From: an uncultured Myxococcales bacterium | GTDB lineage: Bacteria; Myxococcota_A; UBA9042 | Direction: 5' to 3' | NCBI GenBank assembly: GCA_903896545.1 | Contig: CAITYF010000051.1 | Span: 1-64,000 of the forward strand | Length of the DNA: 64,000 nt | Shown here: positions 1 to 9,026 of the stretch, in pieces | Layout of the letters: every line of letters starts with the position of its first letter | Position numbering within the stretch: position 1 is the first letter of the stretch | Notes under the pieces: model-generated | What the model was told of the DNA's origin: nothing | What the model saw: only the letters and a program-made list of their open reading frames with translations | Databases searched by the model: none | Made by a program: the position numbers and the translations under genes

Positions 1-3
1 AAG

Positions 4-96
4 AACTGCCTGAAGTGAATTCAGGCAGTTTCACGCGTTTGCCAAGCCGCAGCCGCGGCTTGGACGGAGCGTGTCGGACGTTCTCCGACACACTCC
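4..96. other. Three consecutive inverted repeats
   Basis: Three hairpin-capable repeats lie back to back. The first (4-14 / 20-30) has perfect 11-bp arms, AACTGCCTGAA, around a 5-nt loop. The second (42-50 / 55-63) has perfect 9-bp arms, CCAAGCCGC, around AGCC. The third (66-78 / 84-96) has 13-bp arms with one mismatch around CGTTC. They lie beyond the stop of the leftward permease gene, so they may end the kinase-permease transcript. None carries a clear U-tract on the minus strand, so factor-independent termination is uncertain. A structured RNA is the alternative. Confidence 0.5.
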
Positions 97-134
97 TAGA
101 AAGCTTTTGTCCGACGCCCGGCGCTGTGGGGCAA

Positions 135-225
135 ACCTGTTGCCCTTTCAGAGGGGACTGCGAGCGCGGGCCGCCGGTGCCACGCCACAGTTCGGGGCGG
201 TTTGATCCCGAACTTCGGTCCGCGT
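135..225. repeat. Dispersed intergenic repeat, copy A
   Basis: This roughly 91-bp stretch aligns by eye with 61617-61707 at about three quarters identity. Shared blocks in order are ACCTGT, TTTCAGA, GCGAGCGCG, CCGGTG, CACGCC, GCGGTTTGATC and CGAACTTCGGT. It ends about 10 bp beyond the permease stop codon and lies outside coding sequence, as does copy B. No transposase or terminal inverted repeats are visible. It may be a non-autonomous element or a structured RNA family. Confidence 0.6.
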
Positions 226-235
226 ATTCCGTTCG

Positions 236-1657
236 TCAATCGTCGGCTGCCGCCCGCGTCCGCCAGAAGCGACTCTGGTGGGCGCGGTGCGCCAGCATCA
301 GCACCGTGCCGACGCCCATCAGCGCGAGAGCGAGTGCGACAGGTAGCACCTTGTCGGCCGAGTCGTCGCTACTTGGCCAGAGGATGAGGCCAATCAGCAT
401 CGCGAAGAGACTGAGCCCGCCCAGAAGCGGAGCCACGATGCGCAACGCAAATGTTCGCACTGTGCGCGCATCGCGGCGGAAGTGCCAAGCGCACGCGATG
501 CCCGTCAGGCCGTAGTAGAACGCGACGAGCAGGTTCAGCGCTTGCAGCGACGCTGCCACAACGGCCGTAGTCGCCTGCGTCAGTGCGACGTACCACACGA
601 CGGAAATCACGCCCATCCAGAGCGTCGCCCGCGAGGGAATCTGGTGCACCGGGTGAATCGTTGCGAAACCTTCGGGTAGCGCGCCTTTTTGCGCCATGGA
701 AAGCACCGTGCGCGCGGTTGGCAGGATGGTCGTCTGCGTCGCGGCAATGGCTGAAGTCAAGACGACGGCGTGCAGCAGCTTGTCCCACGGTCGGCCAAGA
801 ACCTGCGCGGCGAGCGCTGACAGCACGTCATCCTGGTGCGAAATAAGGAACCCCGGACCTGCCCAACTGAGCGCGGCAGTGCCCGTCACGACGAAGATGC
901 CCACGAGCGCGAGGGTGGAAAGCAAGGCAGCGCGGCCCGGCGTGCGTCTCGCGTCTTGCGTTTCTTCGTTCACGTTGAGGGCGCTGTCCCAGCCCCAATA
1001 GAGGAAGATCGCGATCCCCATCGCGTCCATCCAAGCGCGCGGGCTGAGTCCAGACGTCGTGAACCAGGCAAGCGCTGGCCTGACGCCGGCTGGTGTGGGC
1101 GCGAAGTAGACGGCGTGCAACATCAACGCCGCGAGGGTGAGGAGGACGGCGAGCTCCAGGACGAGCAGGAACGCCTGCAAATTGGCAGAAAACGTAATGC
1201 CGCGAAAGCAGATCCACGTCGTCGCCGCGAGCCACATGATGCCGATCGCGATGCTCAGCTGCGGATGGGCGGTGGCGGAAAGGCCGAAGAAGGCCAGTGA
1301 ATACTGCGCGGAGATTTGCGCGAGGCTGGCCATGACGACGATATCGGCGGCGATGATGGCCCAGCCGGTGAGCCAGCCAGCGGACGGCCCAAAAGCGCGG
1401 GTGACCCAGGCGAATGACGTGCCGCAGTCGGGATCGATGCGGTTGAACTGGTCAAAAGCGGTGGCGACGCACGCCATGGGCAGAAAGGCAAGGAGCAGCA
1501 TGGCCGGCATGTGGACGCCGGCGGACACCGTGACGAGGCCCAGCGCGGCAGCGAGGCTGTAGCCAGGCGCGGCGGATGCGATGCCAATGACGAGGACGCG
1601 GCCCAAGTCGAGCGCGCCGACGCGCAGGCCGGTGCGTGGTTGCGGCGGCTGGTTCAT
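236..1657 (-). CDS. APC-family amino acid permease
   Basis: This is a 473-residue, strongly hydrophobic protein with about 12 predicted membrane helices, placed in the cytoplasmic membrane. The N-terminal segment (GIASAAPGYSLAAALG, residues 25-40) and the overall helix pattern match the amino acid-polyamine-organocation (APC) superfamily, which imports or exchanges amino acids and related amines. The substrate cannot be read from the sequence. Its ATG overlaps the TGA of the upstream kinase gene as ATGA, so translation is probably coupled to the kinase. Three hairpins and a dispersed repeat follow its stop codon. The family call is secure; any regulation of the carrier by the kinase is inference. 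Confidence 0.85.
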   Translation of the reverse strand: MNQPPQPRTGLRVGALDLGRVLVIGIASAAPGYSLAAALGLVTVSAGVHMPAMLLLAFLPMACVATAFDQFNRIDPDCGTSFAWVTRAFGPSAGWLTGWAIIAADIVVMASLAQISAQYSLAFFGLSATAHPQLSIAIGIMWLAATTWICFRGITFSANLQAFLLVLELAVLLTLAALMLHAVYFAPTPAGVRPALAWFTTSGLSPRAWMDAMGIAIFLYWGWDSALNVNEETQDARRTPGRAALLSTLALVGIFVVTGTAALSWAGPGFLISHQDDVLSALAAQVLGRPWDKLLHAVVLTSAIAATQTTILPTARTVLSMAQKGALPEGFATIHPVHQIPSRATLWMGVISVVWYVALTQATTAVVAASLQALNLLVAFYYGLTGIACAWHFRRDARTVRTFALRIVAPLLGGLSLFAMLIGLILWPSSDDSADKVLPVALALALMGVGTVLMLAHRAHQSRFWRTRAAADD

Positions 1658-3777
1658 GCCTGAAAGGGCTGGCCGACGGCGGCGCGTAGGGCGGCGATCG
1701 CGGTGTCATGGCGACTCAGACCGAGAACGGCAAAGCACGCCGCGGCGTGTTCGACGTGGCTTAGCGCGGCAAACGGCTGCTGCGTTTCCAAGAACGCCTC
1801 GGCCTGGCGCATGTGCCATCTGCCGGTCCATTCCGTCGGGCCAAGCGCCTGCAGCAACTTGGCCGCGCGATTCAGCCATTGCGTCCGCCGCTCGCGTTGT
1901 CCGAGCGCGTGCGCCGCATCAGCGAGCATGAGCAGGGCACGCGCGGAGACCAATGTGTCGCCCAGTTCTTCGGCGCTCGCGAGCGCTTGCGAGGCCAGAA
2001 GCGCTGCGTGATCAGCCTGTTGCAGTCGCAATAGGGCCCCTGCGGCGACCAGGCGCAACGCTGCCAACGCACCAACGGCGTCGTCCGCTTGGGCCTCCGC
2101 GTGTCCGACGTGTGGGCTCACCGCCTCCCAAGCTTGTTCTGCTTGCCCTGCTGACGTGAGCGCCGCACCGTAGGCCGCAAAGAGCTCCAGCCGCAACGTT
2201 GGCCGTGTTTTCTCCGGCATGTGCGACAGCAACCGGGACAAACCGTGCGCTGCCCCGGCCGGATCGCCCGTCGCAGCGCGCAGTCGCGCCGCCGCGATGT
2301 TCAGGCGCAGTCGCGTCGGGTCGCCCGCGGTCAGCGACGCGTCGGCCATCACGCCTTGGGCCTCTGCCAGCGGACCGCGCGCTGCGGTCAGCCAGCCGGA
2401 AGCCAGAAGCCAGTCGATGCGCACGTTCAGCGCGGCTAGCCACGGTCCAGGCTCGGTTTGCGAAGTCAGCAGCGCCACGGCGCGTGCCAGGTGGTGATCC
2501 CGGGTGAGCGCGTTCTTGGCAGTCGCCGCGCTTTCTTGTGCCAACCGCGCAGCATCACGTAGGCGCCGCGCGGCCAGGTACAGCCGCGTCGCGTCTTCTC
2601 GCGTCGTTTCGCGCTTCTGCCCGCAGGTCTCGACCGCCATCGCGACGCGCGCACACACTTGGCGTCGTTGCCGCGGGGCCAAGCGCCGGAGCGCCGATTC
2701 TCGCGGTTGCGCCGACGCCCAGCGCCAGTCATCGCCGATGCCATCGACCTGCCCGCTGCGCTTCAGCTCCGCCAGCACGTCTGCGGGGGGCGTCGTGCCC
2801 AGCGCCTCGCGCAGCGCGCCGGGATAGCCCGACGGCAGCACGGCCAACACAGCCAACACCTGATCCGCGACGCTCAGCGGGTGCAGCGCCAGGCTCAGCA
2901 TCGGCACCGGCAGTTCTGAGCTCGTCTTGGACGTGTCGCCTGGATCGATATCCGGCATGCCCACCAGCGGTCCACGCAGGTTCGCCAGTCCCAGCGCCCG
3001 CAAAAGCGCATCGACAAAAACCGCCGCCGACGCAAAACGCTGGTTCGGTTGCGCCGCAAGACCGCGCAGCAGCGCCTCCCGCGCCTTCTGCGGCACGTTC
3101 AGTTCGTCGGGCAACTGCGGCGGATCCTCCGGGCGCTCGCGCGTCGGTCGGACGCCGGCCAGCAGCTCCACAGCCATCACGGCCAGCGCAAACTGGTCCG
3201 ACGCGGGCGTCGGCGGACCCAGCAACAACTCCGGCGCCAAATACGCCATCGTCCCGTGGCTGAGCGGTTCGTGCGCGCGTCCGTCCTGCTGCGACCGCGC
3301 CAGACCAAAATCCGCCAGCTTCGTCGCCAGCGCGCGCTTTTTCAGCATCACGTTTTCCGGCTTGACATCGCAGTGCACGACGCCGGCCTCGTGCGCCGTC
3401 GTCAACGCGGACGCGAGCTGTGCCAACCAGGTCGCCACCAGCCCGCGTGCGGGCGGATCGCCGCGCAGGTACTGGCGCAGCGAACCGCCGTCGACGTACT
3501 CCATCTCGATGTACGGCACACCGTCGACGTCGCCCAATCCGTGTACGGCAACGACGTGCGGATGCACCACGCGCGCCGCTGCGCGACCTTCCAGCAGCGT
3601 CTTCAGCGCCGCGCTTTCCACGTCCGTGACATGGTCCAGCACTTTGACCGCGACGTGTCGATCCAGCAGTTCATCGTGGGCCAAATACACGGTGCCCATG
3701 CCACCTTGACCCAGCACGCGTTCAATCCGCAGCGCGTGCGTGAGCTGATGGCCGGAACGCAAAGGGGCGTGGGACAT
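1654..3777 (-). CDS. Eukaryote-like Ser/Thr protein kinase with helical C-terminal region
   Basis: The product is 707 residues from an ATG preceded by GGAGG about 8 nt upstream; the longer in-frame extension lacks such a site. Kinase landmarks are the glycine loop GQGGMGTVYLA (23-33), Lys45 in VAVKVL, the catalytic HCDVKPEN (135-142), DFG (156-158) and a LAPEL segment. The usual HRD arginine is Cys, making this a non-RD kinase, which normally does not depend on activation-loop phosphorylation. After about residue 290 the protein is Ala/Leu-rich and helical, resembling TPR/SEL1-type solenoids. No transmembrane helix is evident, so it is likely cytoplasmic. It is coupled to the APC permease by an ATGA overlap. 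Its target is unknown. Confidence 0.9.
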   Translation of the reverse strand: MSHAPLRSGHQLTHALRIERVLGQGGMGTVYLAHDELLDRHVAVKVLDHVTDVESAALKTLLEGRAAARVVHPHVVAVHGLGDVDGVPYIEMEYVDGGSLRQYLRGDPPARGLVATWLAQLASALTTAHEAGVVHCDVKPENVMLKKRALATKLADFGLARSQQDGRAHEPLSHGTMAYLAPELLLGPPTPASDQFALAVMAVELLAGVRPTRERPEDPPQLPDELNVPQKAREALLRGLAAQPNQRFASAAVFVDALLRALGLANLRGPLVGMPDIDPGDTSKTSSELPVPMLSLALHPLSVADQVLAVLAVLPSGYPGALREALGTTPPADVLAELKRSGQVDGIGDDWRWASAQPRESALRRLAPRQRRQVCARVAMAVETCGQKRETTREDATRLYLAARRLRDAARLAQESAATAKNALTRDHHLARAVALLTSQTEPGPWLAALNVRIDWLLASGWLTAARGPLAEAQGVMADASLTAGDPTRLRLNIAAARLRAATGDPAGAAHGLSRLLSHMPEKTRPTLRLELFAAYGAALTSAGQAEQAWEAVSPHVGHAEAQADDAVGALAALRLVAAGALLRLQQADHAALLASQALASAEELGDTLVSARALLMLADAAHALGQRERRTQWLNRAAKLLQALGPTEWTGRWHMRQAEAFLETQQPFAALSHVEHAAACFAVLGLSRHDTAIAALRAAVGQPFQA

Positions 3778-4211
3778 GCAACGACCTCCGACCTCGGAGT
3801 GTGCCACGGGCCGTCGCGGATGCAAAAGGTGGCTAAGCGGGACAGCCCACATCGTCAAATCGGTTGCGCGAGCCCTGCAATTCATTGCGATGAAGCTTTC
3901 CGCGAATGCCGCGTTCTTGAAGCAGTGGGCTGCCTTTGGTTCCGCGACGAGCGCGTGCGCAACATCCTGCCCCTGCGCAAGCCGCAGATCTGTAGGAAAT
4001 CGCCGCACTGTTGGATTTGTCTACACTCGGCGCGGTAATTCGCATTGGTTTTGAAAATTGTCGGGGATTTTCCCCGCCGCACTTCTCCTTCGCCTTCAAG
4101 CCCTTGGCGTAAAACATCGCCACTGGCACTGTGCGCGCGGACGTGGCACACTTCCTGCATCATCACGGAGTGCGCCGGGTTCAGTCGCGGCCGCACGTGC
4201 AGGAGGGTAGG
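3778..4211. other. Divergent intergenic region, kinase / Cys-rich lipoprotein
   Basis: This 434-bp gap separates the leftward kinase from the rightward lipoprotein. It holds the kinase Shine-Dalgarno at its left end, a small hairpin (CGGGGA / TCCCCG, 4062-4076) and a sigma-54-type promoter at 4144-4159. AGGAGGG at 4201-4207 serves the lipoprotein. The kinase promoter was not identified, and I see no convincing short gene. Confidence 0.6.
4144..4159 (+). promoter_or_regulatory. Sigma-54 (-24/-12) promoter
   Basis: TGGCAC-N5-CTGCA matches the consensus TGGCAC-N5-TTGCA at all but one position, with the GG and GC doublets at the required spacing. The -12 GC lies about 54 bp before the ATG at 4212, giving a leader of roughly 40 nt that contains the Shine-Dalgarno. 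A sigma-54 promoter implies control by an AAA+ enhancer-binding activator. No such gene is in the window. Confidence 0.6.
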
Positions 4212-6659
4212 ATGAAGAAGTGTACCGGGTTTGCCTTTGCGCTGCTGGTTCTGGGTGCGTTCGCGCTAACGGGCTGCGGCTCCGACGAAGGCGTGACGGG
4301 AGGCGAGGGCATCGACGCGATCATCGGCGGCAGCGATACTGGCCAACTCGCCGATTCCAACACTGCGGAGGACGTCTACCTCGGCTGGGACGGCTTCACC
4401 GACTCTGACTGGTACACGAACGTCGACGGTTACGTCGGCTACGACGGCATGACAGATTCCGACTTCTACGTTGGCTACGACACCGGACCCATCGGCTGCA
4501 CCAGCGACTTCAACTGCCCATCCACGCCGTGCGCCAAAGGCGTCTGTGACCTGGCCATCCAGCAATGCGCCTTCTACAAAGCGCCGGACGGCACGCTGTG
4601 CGGTCCGCCCCCGACCCCCGTCAGTTGCATCGGTCAGGGCTTCTGCCAAAACGGCCAGTGCACGGCTGCGGGCACGTCGTGTGAAGACGGCGACCCGTGC
4701 ACCAACGATTACTGCGATCAGACCGGCAATTGCATGCACATCCCTTCACCCGGCTGCGGTGGCTGCAAGGGCGACTTCTCGTGCGATGACGCCAACCCGT
4801 GCACCTACGACATCTGCAACCCGGAAACCGGCACCTGTATGCACTCCACCATTCCGAACTGCGGCACCGCCGGCTGCGTTTCTGCATTCCAGTGCGAGGA
4901 CTACAACGACTGCACCGTCGACAATTGCGTATTCGCGCCCAACGGCGTTGGCCTTTGCGCGCACTCGGCCAACTTGAGCTATCCCGGCAAGTGCTGCGAC
5001 CCAACGTCGAGCGCGATTTTCTGCAACGACGGCAATTCGTGCACGTCAGACTACTGCTCGCCCAACTACCAGTGCATCTACCAGCCGATTCCCAACTGCG
5101 GCGGCGTCGGCTGCAAGTCGGACGCGGAGTGCAACGACAACATCAAGTGCTCGATCGACAAGTGCCAGCAGGACGCAACGGGCGCGGGAAAATGCACGCA
5201 TTACGGCGATCTCAGCCAAAAAGGCTTCTGCTGTGACCCGTACATGAACATGCAGACCTGCTTCGACGGCAACGACTGCACGTACGACCAGTGCGGCATG
5301 GACTATCAGTGCGCCTACGCGCCGATTCCGGGCTGTGGCACGACGGGCTGCAAGAGCAATCTGGAGTGCAATGACGGCAACGCCTGCACGCAGGACATGT
5401 GCTATGGCGGTCAGTGCAGCTACGGCGGCGTCGCGTGCGCGTCTCCGGACAAGTGCTTGGCCGCGTCGTGCGACCCGAAGACCGGGCAGTGCGTCTACAC
5501 GCCGATTCCGGGCTGCGGGACCACGGGTTGCAAAAGCAGCATCGAGTGCAACGACGGCAATGCCTGCACGCAGGACCAGTGCTCCGGCGGCCAGTGCACC
5601 TACAGCAGCATGACGTGCCTCTCGGCCGACCCGTGCATCGCGGCCGCCTGCGATCCGTTTAGCGGCCAGTGCATCTACTCGGCGATCCCCGGCTGCGTGA
5701 CGTCGGGCTGCACCAGCGACTTCATGTGCGACGACTACAACTTCTGCACGGTCGACGTCTGTTCGCTCAGCTCCAGCGGCCAAGGCACGTGCTACCACAA
5801 GTTTGACGCCACGCAGGCGCCTGGCTACTGCTGCGATCCGACGTCCAGCAGCATGCCGCCGTGCAGCGACGGCGATTCCTGCACGCAGGACATGTGTGGA
5901 CCGGAGTACCAGTGCCAGTTCTTGCCGATTCCTGGCTGCGTCTTCAAGTGCAAAGCCGACACGGATTGCGCCGGCGGCGACGTCTGCACGATCGCCAAGT
6001 GCGACGTGGCCAGCGGCGTGTGCCTCTACGGCTCCATCCCGAACTGCTGCAATCCGGCGTGGTGCGATGACGGCGACCCATGCACGAAGGACGGCTGCGA
6101 TGCGTCGAGCGGCGGCTGCACGTCCATGCCGATTCCGGGCTGCGTCAAGCCGTGCGATCCGCAGATGTGCAACGATTACAACCCGTGCACGACCGACCAG
6201 TGCGACAAGCTGGGCAACTGCCAGAACCTGCCGATTCCGGGCTGCGCCGTGCAATTCTGCAAGTCGGACATGGAGTGCCAGGACGCCGACCCGTGCACCA
6301 AGGACTACTGCGACTACGCGAGCTACACCTGCGCGCACATCTCGCCACCTGGCGGTTGCGGCGTCACGTTTTGCAAGACCAACGCGGAATGCAACGACTT
6401 CAATGCTTGCACCGGCGACTTGTGCCTGAACAACCAGTGCGCGCACAAGGACGTGACCTGCGACGACGGCAACCCGTGCACTGCGGACCAATGCTTGGCG
6501 ATGACGGGCGGCTGCAGCAACGCCGCGATTCCGGGCTGCATCGCGACGCCCTGCAAGGCGAGTGTGCCGTGCAATGACAACAATCCGTGCACAACGGACT
6601 CGTGCGTCAGTGGCTGGTGTAATTTCGCACAGATTCCCGGTTGTTTCGGATTCCCGTAG
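4212..6659 (+). CDS. Large Cys-rich CTDC-repeat lipoprotein
   Basis: The product is 815 residues. The ATG follows AGGAGGG at good spacing. A lipoprotein signal ends at Cys22 (lipobox LTGC), followed by Gly, so retention in the inner membrane is not signalled. Residues 25-95 form an acidic, Gly/Tyr-rich linker. The rest is a chain of about 17 repeats of the form C-x-D-x-N-x-C-T-x-D-x-C, most ending in a segment like IPGCG. This matches the Dictyostelium-type CTDC repeat known in slime-mould extracellular proteins and myxobacterial surface proteins. The even spacing suggests many disulphides in a stiff extracellular rod. Role unknown; adhesion or matrix is inference. Expression probably depends on sigma-54. 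Confidence 0.85.
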   Translation: MKKCTGFAFALLVLGAFALTGCGSDEGVTGGEGIDAIIGGSDTGQLADSNTAEDVYLGWDGFTDSDWYTNVDGYVGYDGMTDSDFYVGYDTGPIGCTSDFNCPSTPCAKGVCDLAIQQCAFYKAPDGTLCGPPPTPVSCIGQGFCQNGQCTAAGTSCEDGDPCTNDYCDQTGNCMHIPSPGCGGCKGDFSCDDANPCTYDICNPETGTCMHSTIPNCGTAGCVSAFQCEDYNDCTVDNCVFAPNGVGLCAHSANLSYPGKCCDPTSSAIFCNDGNSCTSDYCSPNYQCIYQPIPNCGGVGCKSDAECNDNIKCSIDKCQQDATGAGKCTHYGDLSQKGFCCDPYMNMQTCFDGNDCTYDQCGMDYQCAYAPIPGCGTTGCKSNLECNDGNACTQDMCYGGQCSYGGVACASPDKCLAASCDPKTGQCVYTPIPGCGTTGCKSSIECNDGNACTQDQCSGGQCTYSSMTCLSADPCIAAACDPFSGQCIYSAIPGCVTSGCTSDFMCDDYNFCTVDVCSLSSSGQGTCYHKFDATQAPGYCCDPTSSSMPPCSDGDSCTQDMCGPEYQCQFLPIPGCVFKCKADTDCAGGDVCTIAKCDVASGVCLYGSIPNCCNPAWCDDGDPCTKDGCDASSGGCTSMPIPGCVKPCDPQMCNDYNPCTTDQCDKLGNCQNLPIPGCAVQFCKSDMECQDADPCTKDYCDYASYTCAHISPPGGCGVTFCKTNAECNDFNACTGDLCLNNQCAHKDVTCDDGNPCTADQCLAMTGGCSNAAIPGCIATPCKASVPCNDNNPCTTDSCVSGWCNFAQIPGCFGFP

Positions 6660-6711
6660 GCCGAAGCGTTCGCCTACGGAGGTCGGGCGGTGAAGACCGC
6701 GGGAATTCCCG

Positions 6712-8754
6712 CTACTCCTCTTCCACCCGCGGCCTGTACGCCGCCGCCACCGTCTGCTGCACCTGCGCGGGCGTCGGCTCGTAGTGGCTCAGCTCCATCG
6801 CGAAGCTGCCCAGCCCGCCCGTCACGCTCTTGAGCATCGACTGGTACGACGTCACTTCCGCCAGCGGCGCGTGCGCCTTGATGGTCACCGTATCGCCGCT
6901 GCCCATGTCGGTGCCCAGCACCTTGCCGCGCCGACTCGACATGTCGCCGGTAATCGCGCCCATCTTGTCTTCCGGCACGACCACTTCCAGCGTCACGATC
7001 GGCTCCAAAAGCACCGGCCGCGCCTTCTGCAGCGCGTCGCGGAACGCGAACTTGCCCGCCGTCTTGAACGCGACTTCCTTGGAGTCCACCGGGTGGTACT
7101 TGCCGTCGGTCACCGTCACGCGGACGTCCTGCAGCGGGTAGCCGCCGACAAAGCCCTCGTCCAACAGTTCGCGCACGCCTTTTTCCACCGCCGGGATGTA
7201 CTGACCCGGAATCGCGCCGCCGACAACAGCATCTACAAATTCAAAGCCCGCGCCGCGCTCCAGCGGTTCCACCCTCAGCATCACTTCGCCGAACTGCCCG
7301 GCGCCGCCGGTCTGCCGCCGATGCCGGTAATGCCCGTCGGCGGAGGCCGTAATCGTCTCACGGTACGCGATCTTCGGCTGCTTTGTGTCGACTTCCAAAC
7401 CGCGGTGCTTCAGCTTTTCAAGAATCAGCCGCAGGTGCAGCTCACCCAGGCCGCGCACGACCATCTCGTGCGTCTGGCTGTCGTGGCTGACCGTGAACGT
7501 CGGGTCCTCCTCCACGATCTTGTGGAACGCGCCCGCGATCTTCGCCTCGTCGCCGCGCGTCTTGGGCGCCACGGCCAGTCCGTGCATCGGCGTCGGGTAG
7601 TTCAGCGGCTTCAGGTGCACGGAATCCAGCGCGTGGTCGTCGTGCAGCACGTCGCCTGCGTGGATTTCTTCCACTTTTGCGACAGCGCCGATGTCGCCCG
7701 CGACCAATTCCTCGCACTCCGGGTGGTCTTTGCCCTGCAGGTGAAACACGTGGCTCAACTTCACCGGCTTCTTGCTCGCGCCAATGTAGACCTGCGCGTT
7801 GCTCAGCGCGCGACCTTCATGCACGCGGAAATACGCAAGCTTGCCCACGAACGGATCCGTCGTCACCTTGAACACGTGCGCCAAAAGCGGCCGATTCACG
7901 TCGTTGTGGTACGCAAACGGCCGCTCGTCCGCGCCTTCACCGGTCAGGAACGGCCGCTCGTTGCCTTCGAGCGGATTCGGGCACCAGCGCTCGATGATGT
8001 CCAGCAATTCAGCAAGGCCCGTGCCGTTCTTGGCGTCGGTGAAGCAAATCGGGATGACGTGACCTTGGTCCAAGCACTTCTCAAACGGCGCGTGCAGCGC
8101 GTCGTAGTTCGGCTCTTCCCCGCCGAGGTACGTTTCCATCAGCGCTTCATCCACTTCCACGACCTGATCCAGAATCGCCGCGTGGAAGTCTACCACCGCG
8201 CCCAAGTCGCTTTCTCCCGCGTTGTTCAGCAGGCAGTCGATGACGCCCTTGCCGCCCTTGGTTGGCAAGTTGATGGGCAGGCACTCGCGCCCAAACGTGT
8301 CCTGAATCTGCTGGACCAGCGCCTTGAAGTCGACATCGGGCGCGTCGATCTTGTTCACGACGATCAGCCGCGGCCAATCTGCGCTGCGCGCCGCTTCCAT
8401 CATCCGCCGCGTCACGAGCTCCACGCCGGCCGAGGCATTGATGACCACGGCCACCGTTTCTACAGCGGGCAAGCAGGCGATCGCTTGACCGATCAAGTCC
8501 GCAGCTCCTGGTGTGTCGATCAAGTTCACCCGCCGCCCGGCGTGGTCAAAGTGTAGGACTGAGGCGTAGATCGAGTGTTTGTGTTCCTTCTCCTCTTTTT
8601 CAAAATCACTCACGCTCGTGCCGTCCTGCACCGAGCCTTTGCGCGTCACCGCGCCCGCCGCATGCAAAAGCGCGTCCACGAGCGTGGTCTTCCCCGCGCC
8701 CATGTGACCGACCAGAATCAGATTGCGAATGTCTTGTGTGGAAATTTTGGCCAT
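6712..8754 (-). CDS. Elongation factor G-like translational GTPase
   Basis: The product is 680 residues, close to EF-G length. Its motifs are the P-loop GHMGAGKTT (16-24), DTPG (79-82) and NKID (133-136), followed by EF-G domains II to V. The conserved switch I motif, usually RGITI in EF-G, reads KHSI here (residues 58-61). That and the overall divergence suggest the EF-G-like paralogue found beside canonical EF-G in many bacteria, acting in recycling or under stress rather than as the main translocase. No ribosomal or EF-Tu genes are adjacent. The ATG at 8754 is preferred over an upstream in-frame GTG because GAGGTG sits just before it; this site lies in a palindrome. Confidence 0.88.
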   Translation of the reverse strand: MAKISTQDIRNLILVGHMGAGKTTLVDALLHAAGAVTRKGSVQDGTSVSDFEKEEKEHKHSIYASVLHFDHAGRRVNLIDTPGAADLIGQAIACLPAVETVAVVINASAGVELVTRRMMEAARSADWPRLIVVNKIDAPDVDFKALVQQIQDTFGRECLPINLPTKGGKGVIDCLLNNAGESDLGAVVDFHAAILDQVVEVDEALMETYLGGEEPNYDALHAPFEKCLDQGHVIPICFTDAKNGTGLAELLDIIERWCPNPLEGNERPFLTGEGADERPFAYHNDVNRPLLAHVFKVTTDPFVGKLAYFRVHEGRALSNAQVYIGASKKPVKLSHVFHLQGKDHPECEELVAGDIGAVAKVEEIHAGDVLHDDHALDSVHLKPLNYPTPMHGLAVAPKTRGDEAKIAGAFHKIVEEDPTFTVSHDSQTHEMVVRGLGELHLRLILEKLKHRGLEVDTKQPKIAYRETITASADGHYRHRRQTGGAGQFGEVMLRVEPLERGAGFEFVDAVVGGAIPGQYIPAVEKGVRELLDEGFVGGYPLQDVRVTVTDGKYHPVDSKEVAFKTAGKFAFRDALQKARPVLLEPIVTLEVVVPEDKMGAITGDMSSRRGKVLGTDMGSGDTVTIKAHAPLAEVTSYQSMLKSVTGGLGSFAMELSHYEPTPAQVQQTVAAAYRPRVEEE

Positions 8755-8760
8755 ACGACA

Positions 8761-8774
8761 CCTCACGTGTGAGG
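8761..8774. promoter_or_regulatory. Palindrome covering the EF-G-like ribosome binding site
   Basis: CCTCAC-GT-GTGAGG is a perfect inverted repeat just upstream of the EF-G-like start on the minus strand. Its GTGAGG arm forms the Shine-Dalgarno. It could be a protein operator or sequester the ribosome site in a hairpin. Neither is shown by the sequence alone. Confidence 0.35.
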
Positions 8775-9026
8775 GGGACCGTACGGTCGCGGCGTCGTCG
8801 TAGGCGCATGGCCGCTCGGTTCCCGGTAGAACCTTGCTGACAGTCCCAGACGGCGGCTGTCACGGGTCAGTATAGACCTGTGCAAGGGGGCGACAATGGA
8901 CGGGAAGGGCGTTGTGACGGAGGCGTGACGGAGTGTCTGAAAGTTGCGCCATTGCAGGCTTTTGCTTGCCGCCCACCGCAAAATCCGGTAGCCACGTTTG
9001 TGCGTTCTCCGCGCGCCAAGGTCCCC

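Noticed and set aside
4124-4139. Second sigma-54 promoter before the Cys-rich lipoprotein
   Set aside because: TGGCAC has a GC at the right distance but the -12 box is poor, and the better element lies 20 bp downstream.
5046-6491. Long open frame opposite the Cys-rich lipoprotein
   Set aside because: Low-complexity Val/Ala/Arg translation mirrors the Cys-repeat codons of the real gene.
6699-6712. 14-bp palindrome GCGGGAATTCCCGC as a terminator
   Set aside because: It overlaps the EF-G-like stop codon and has no U-tract; it is too short to act as a strong hairpin.
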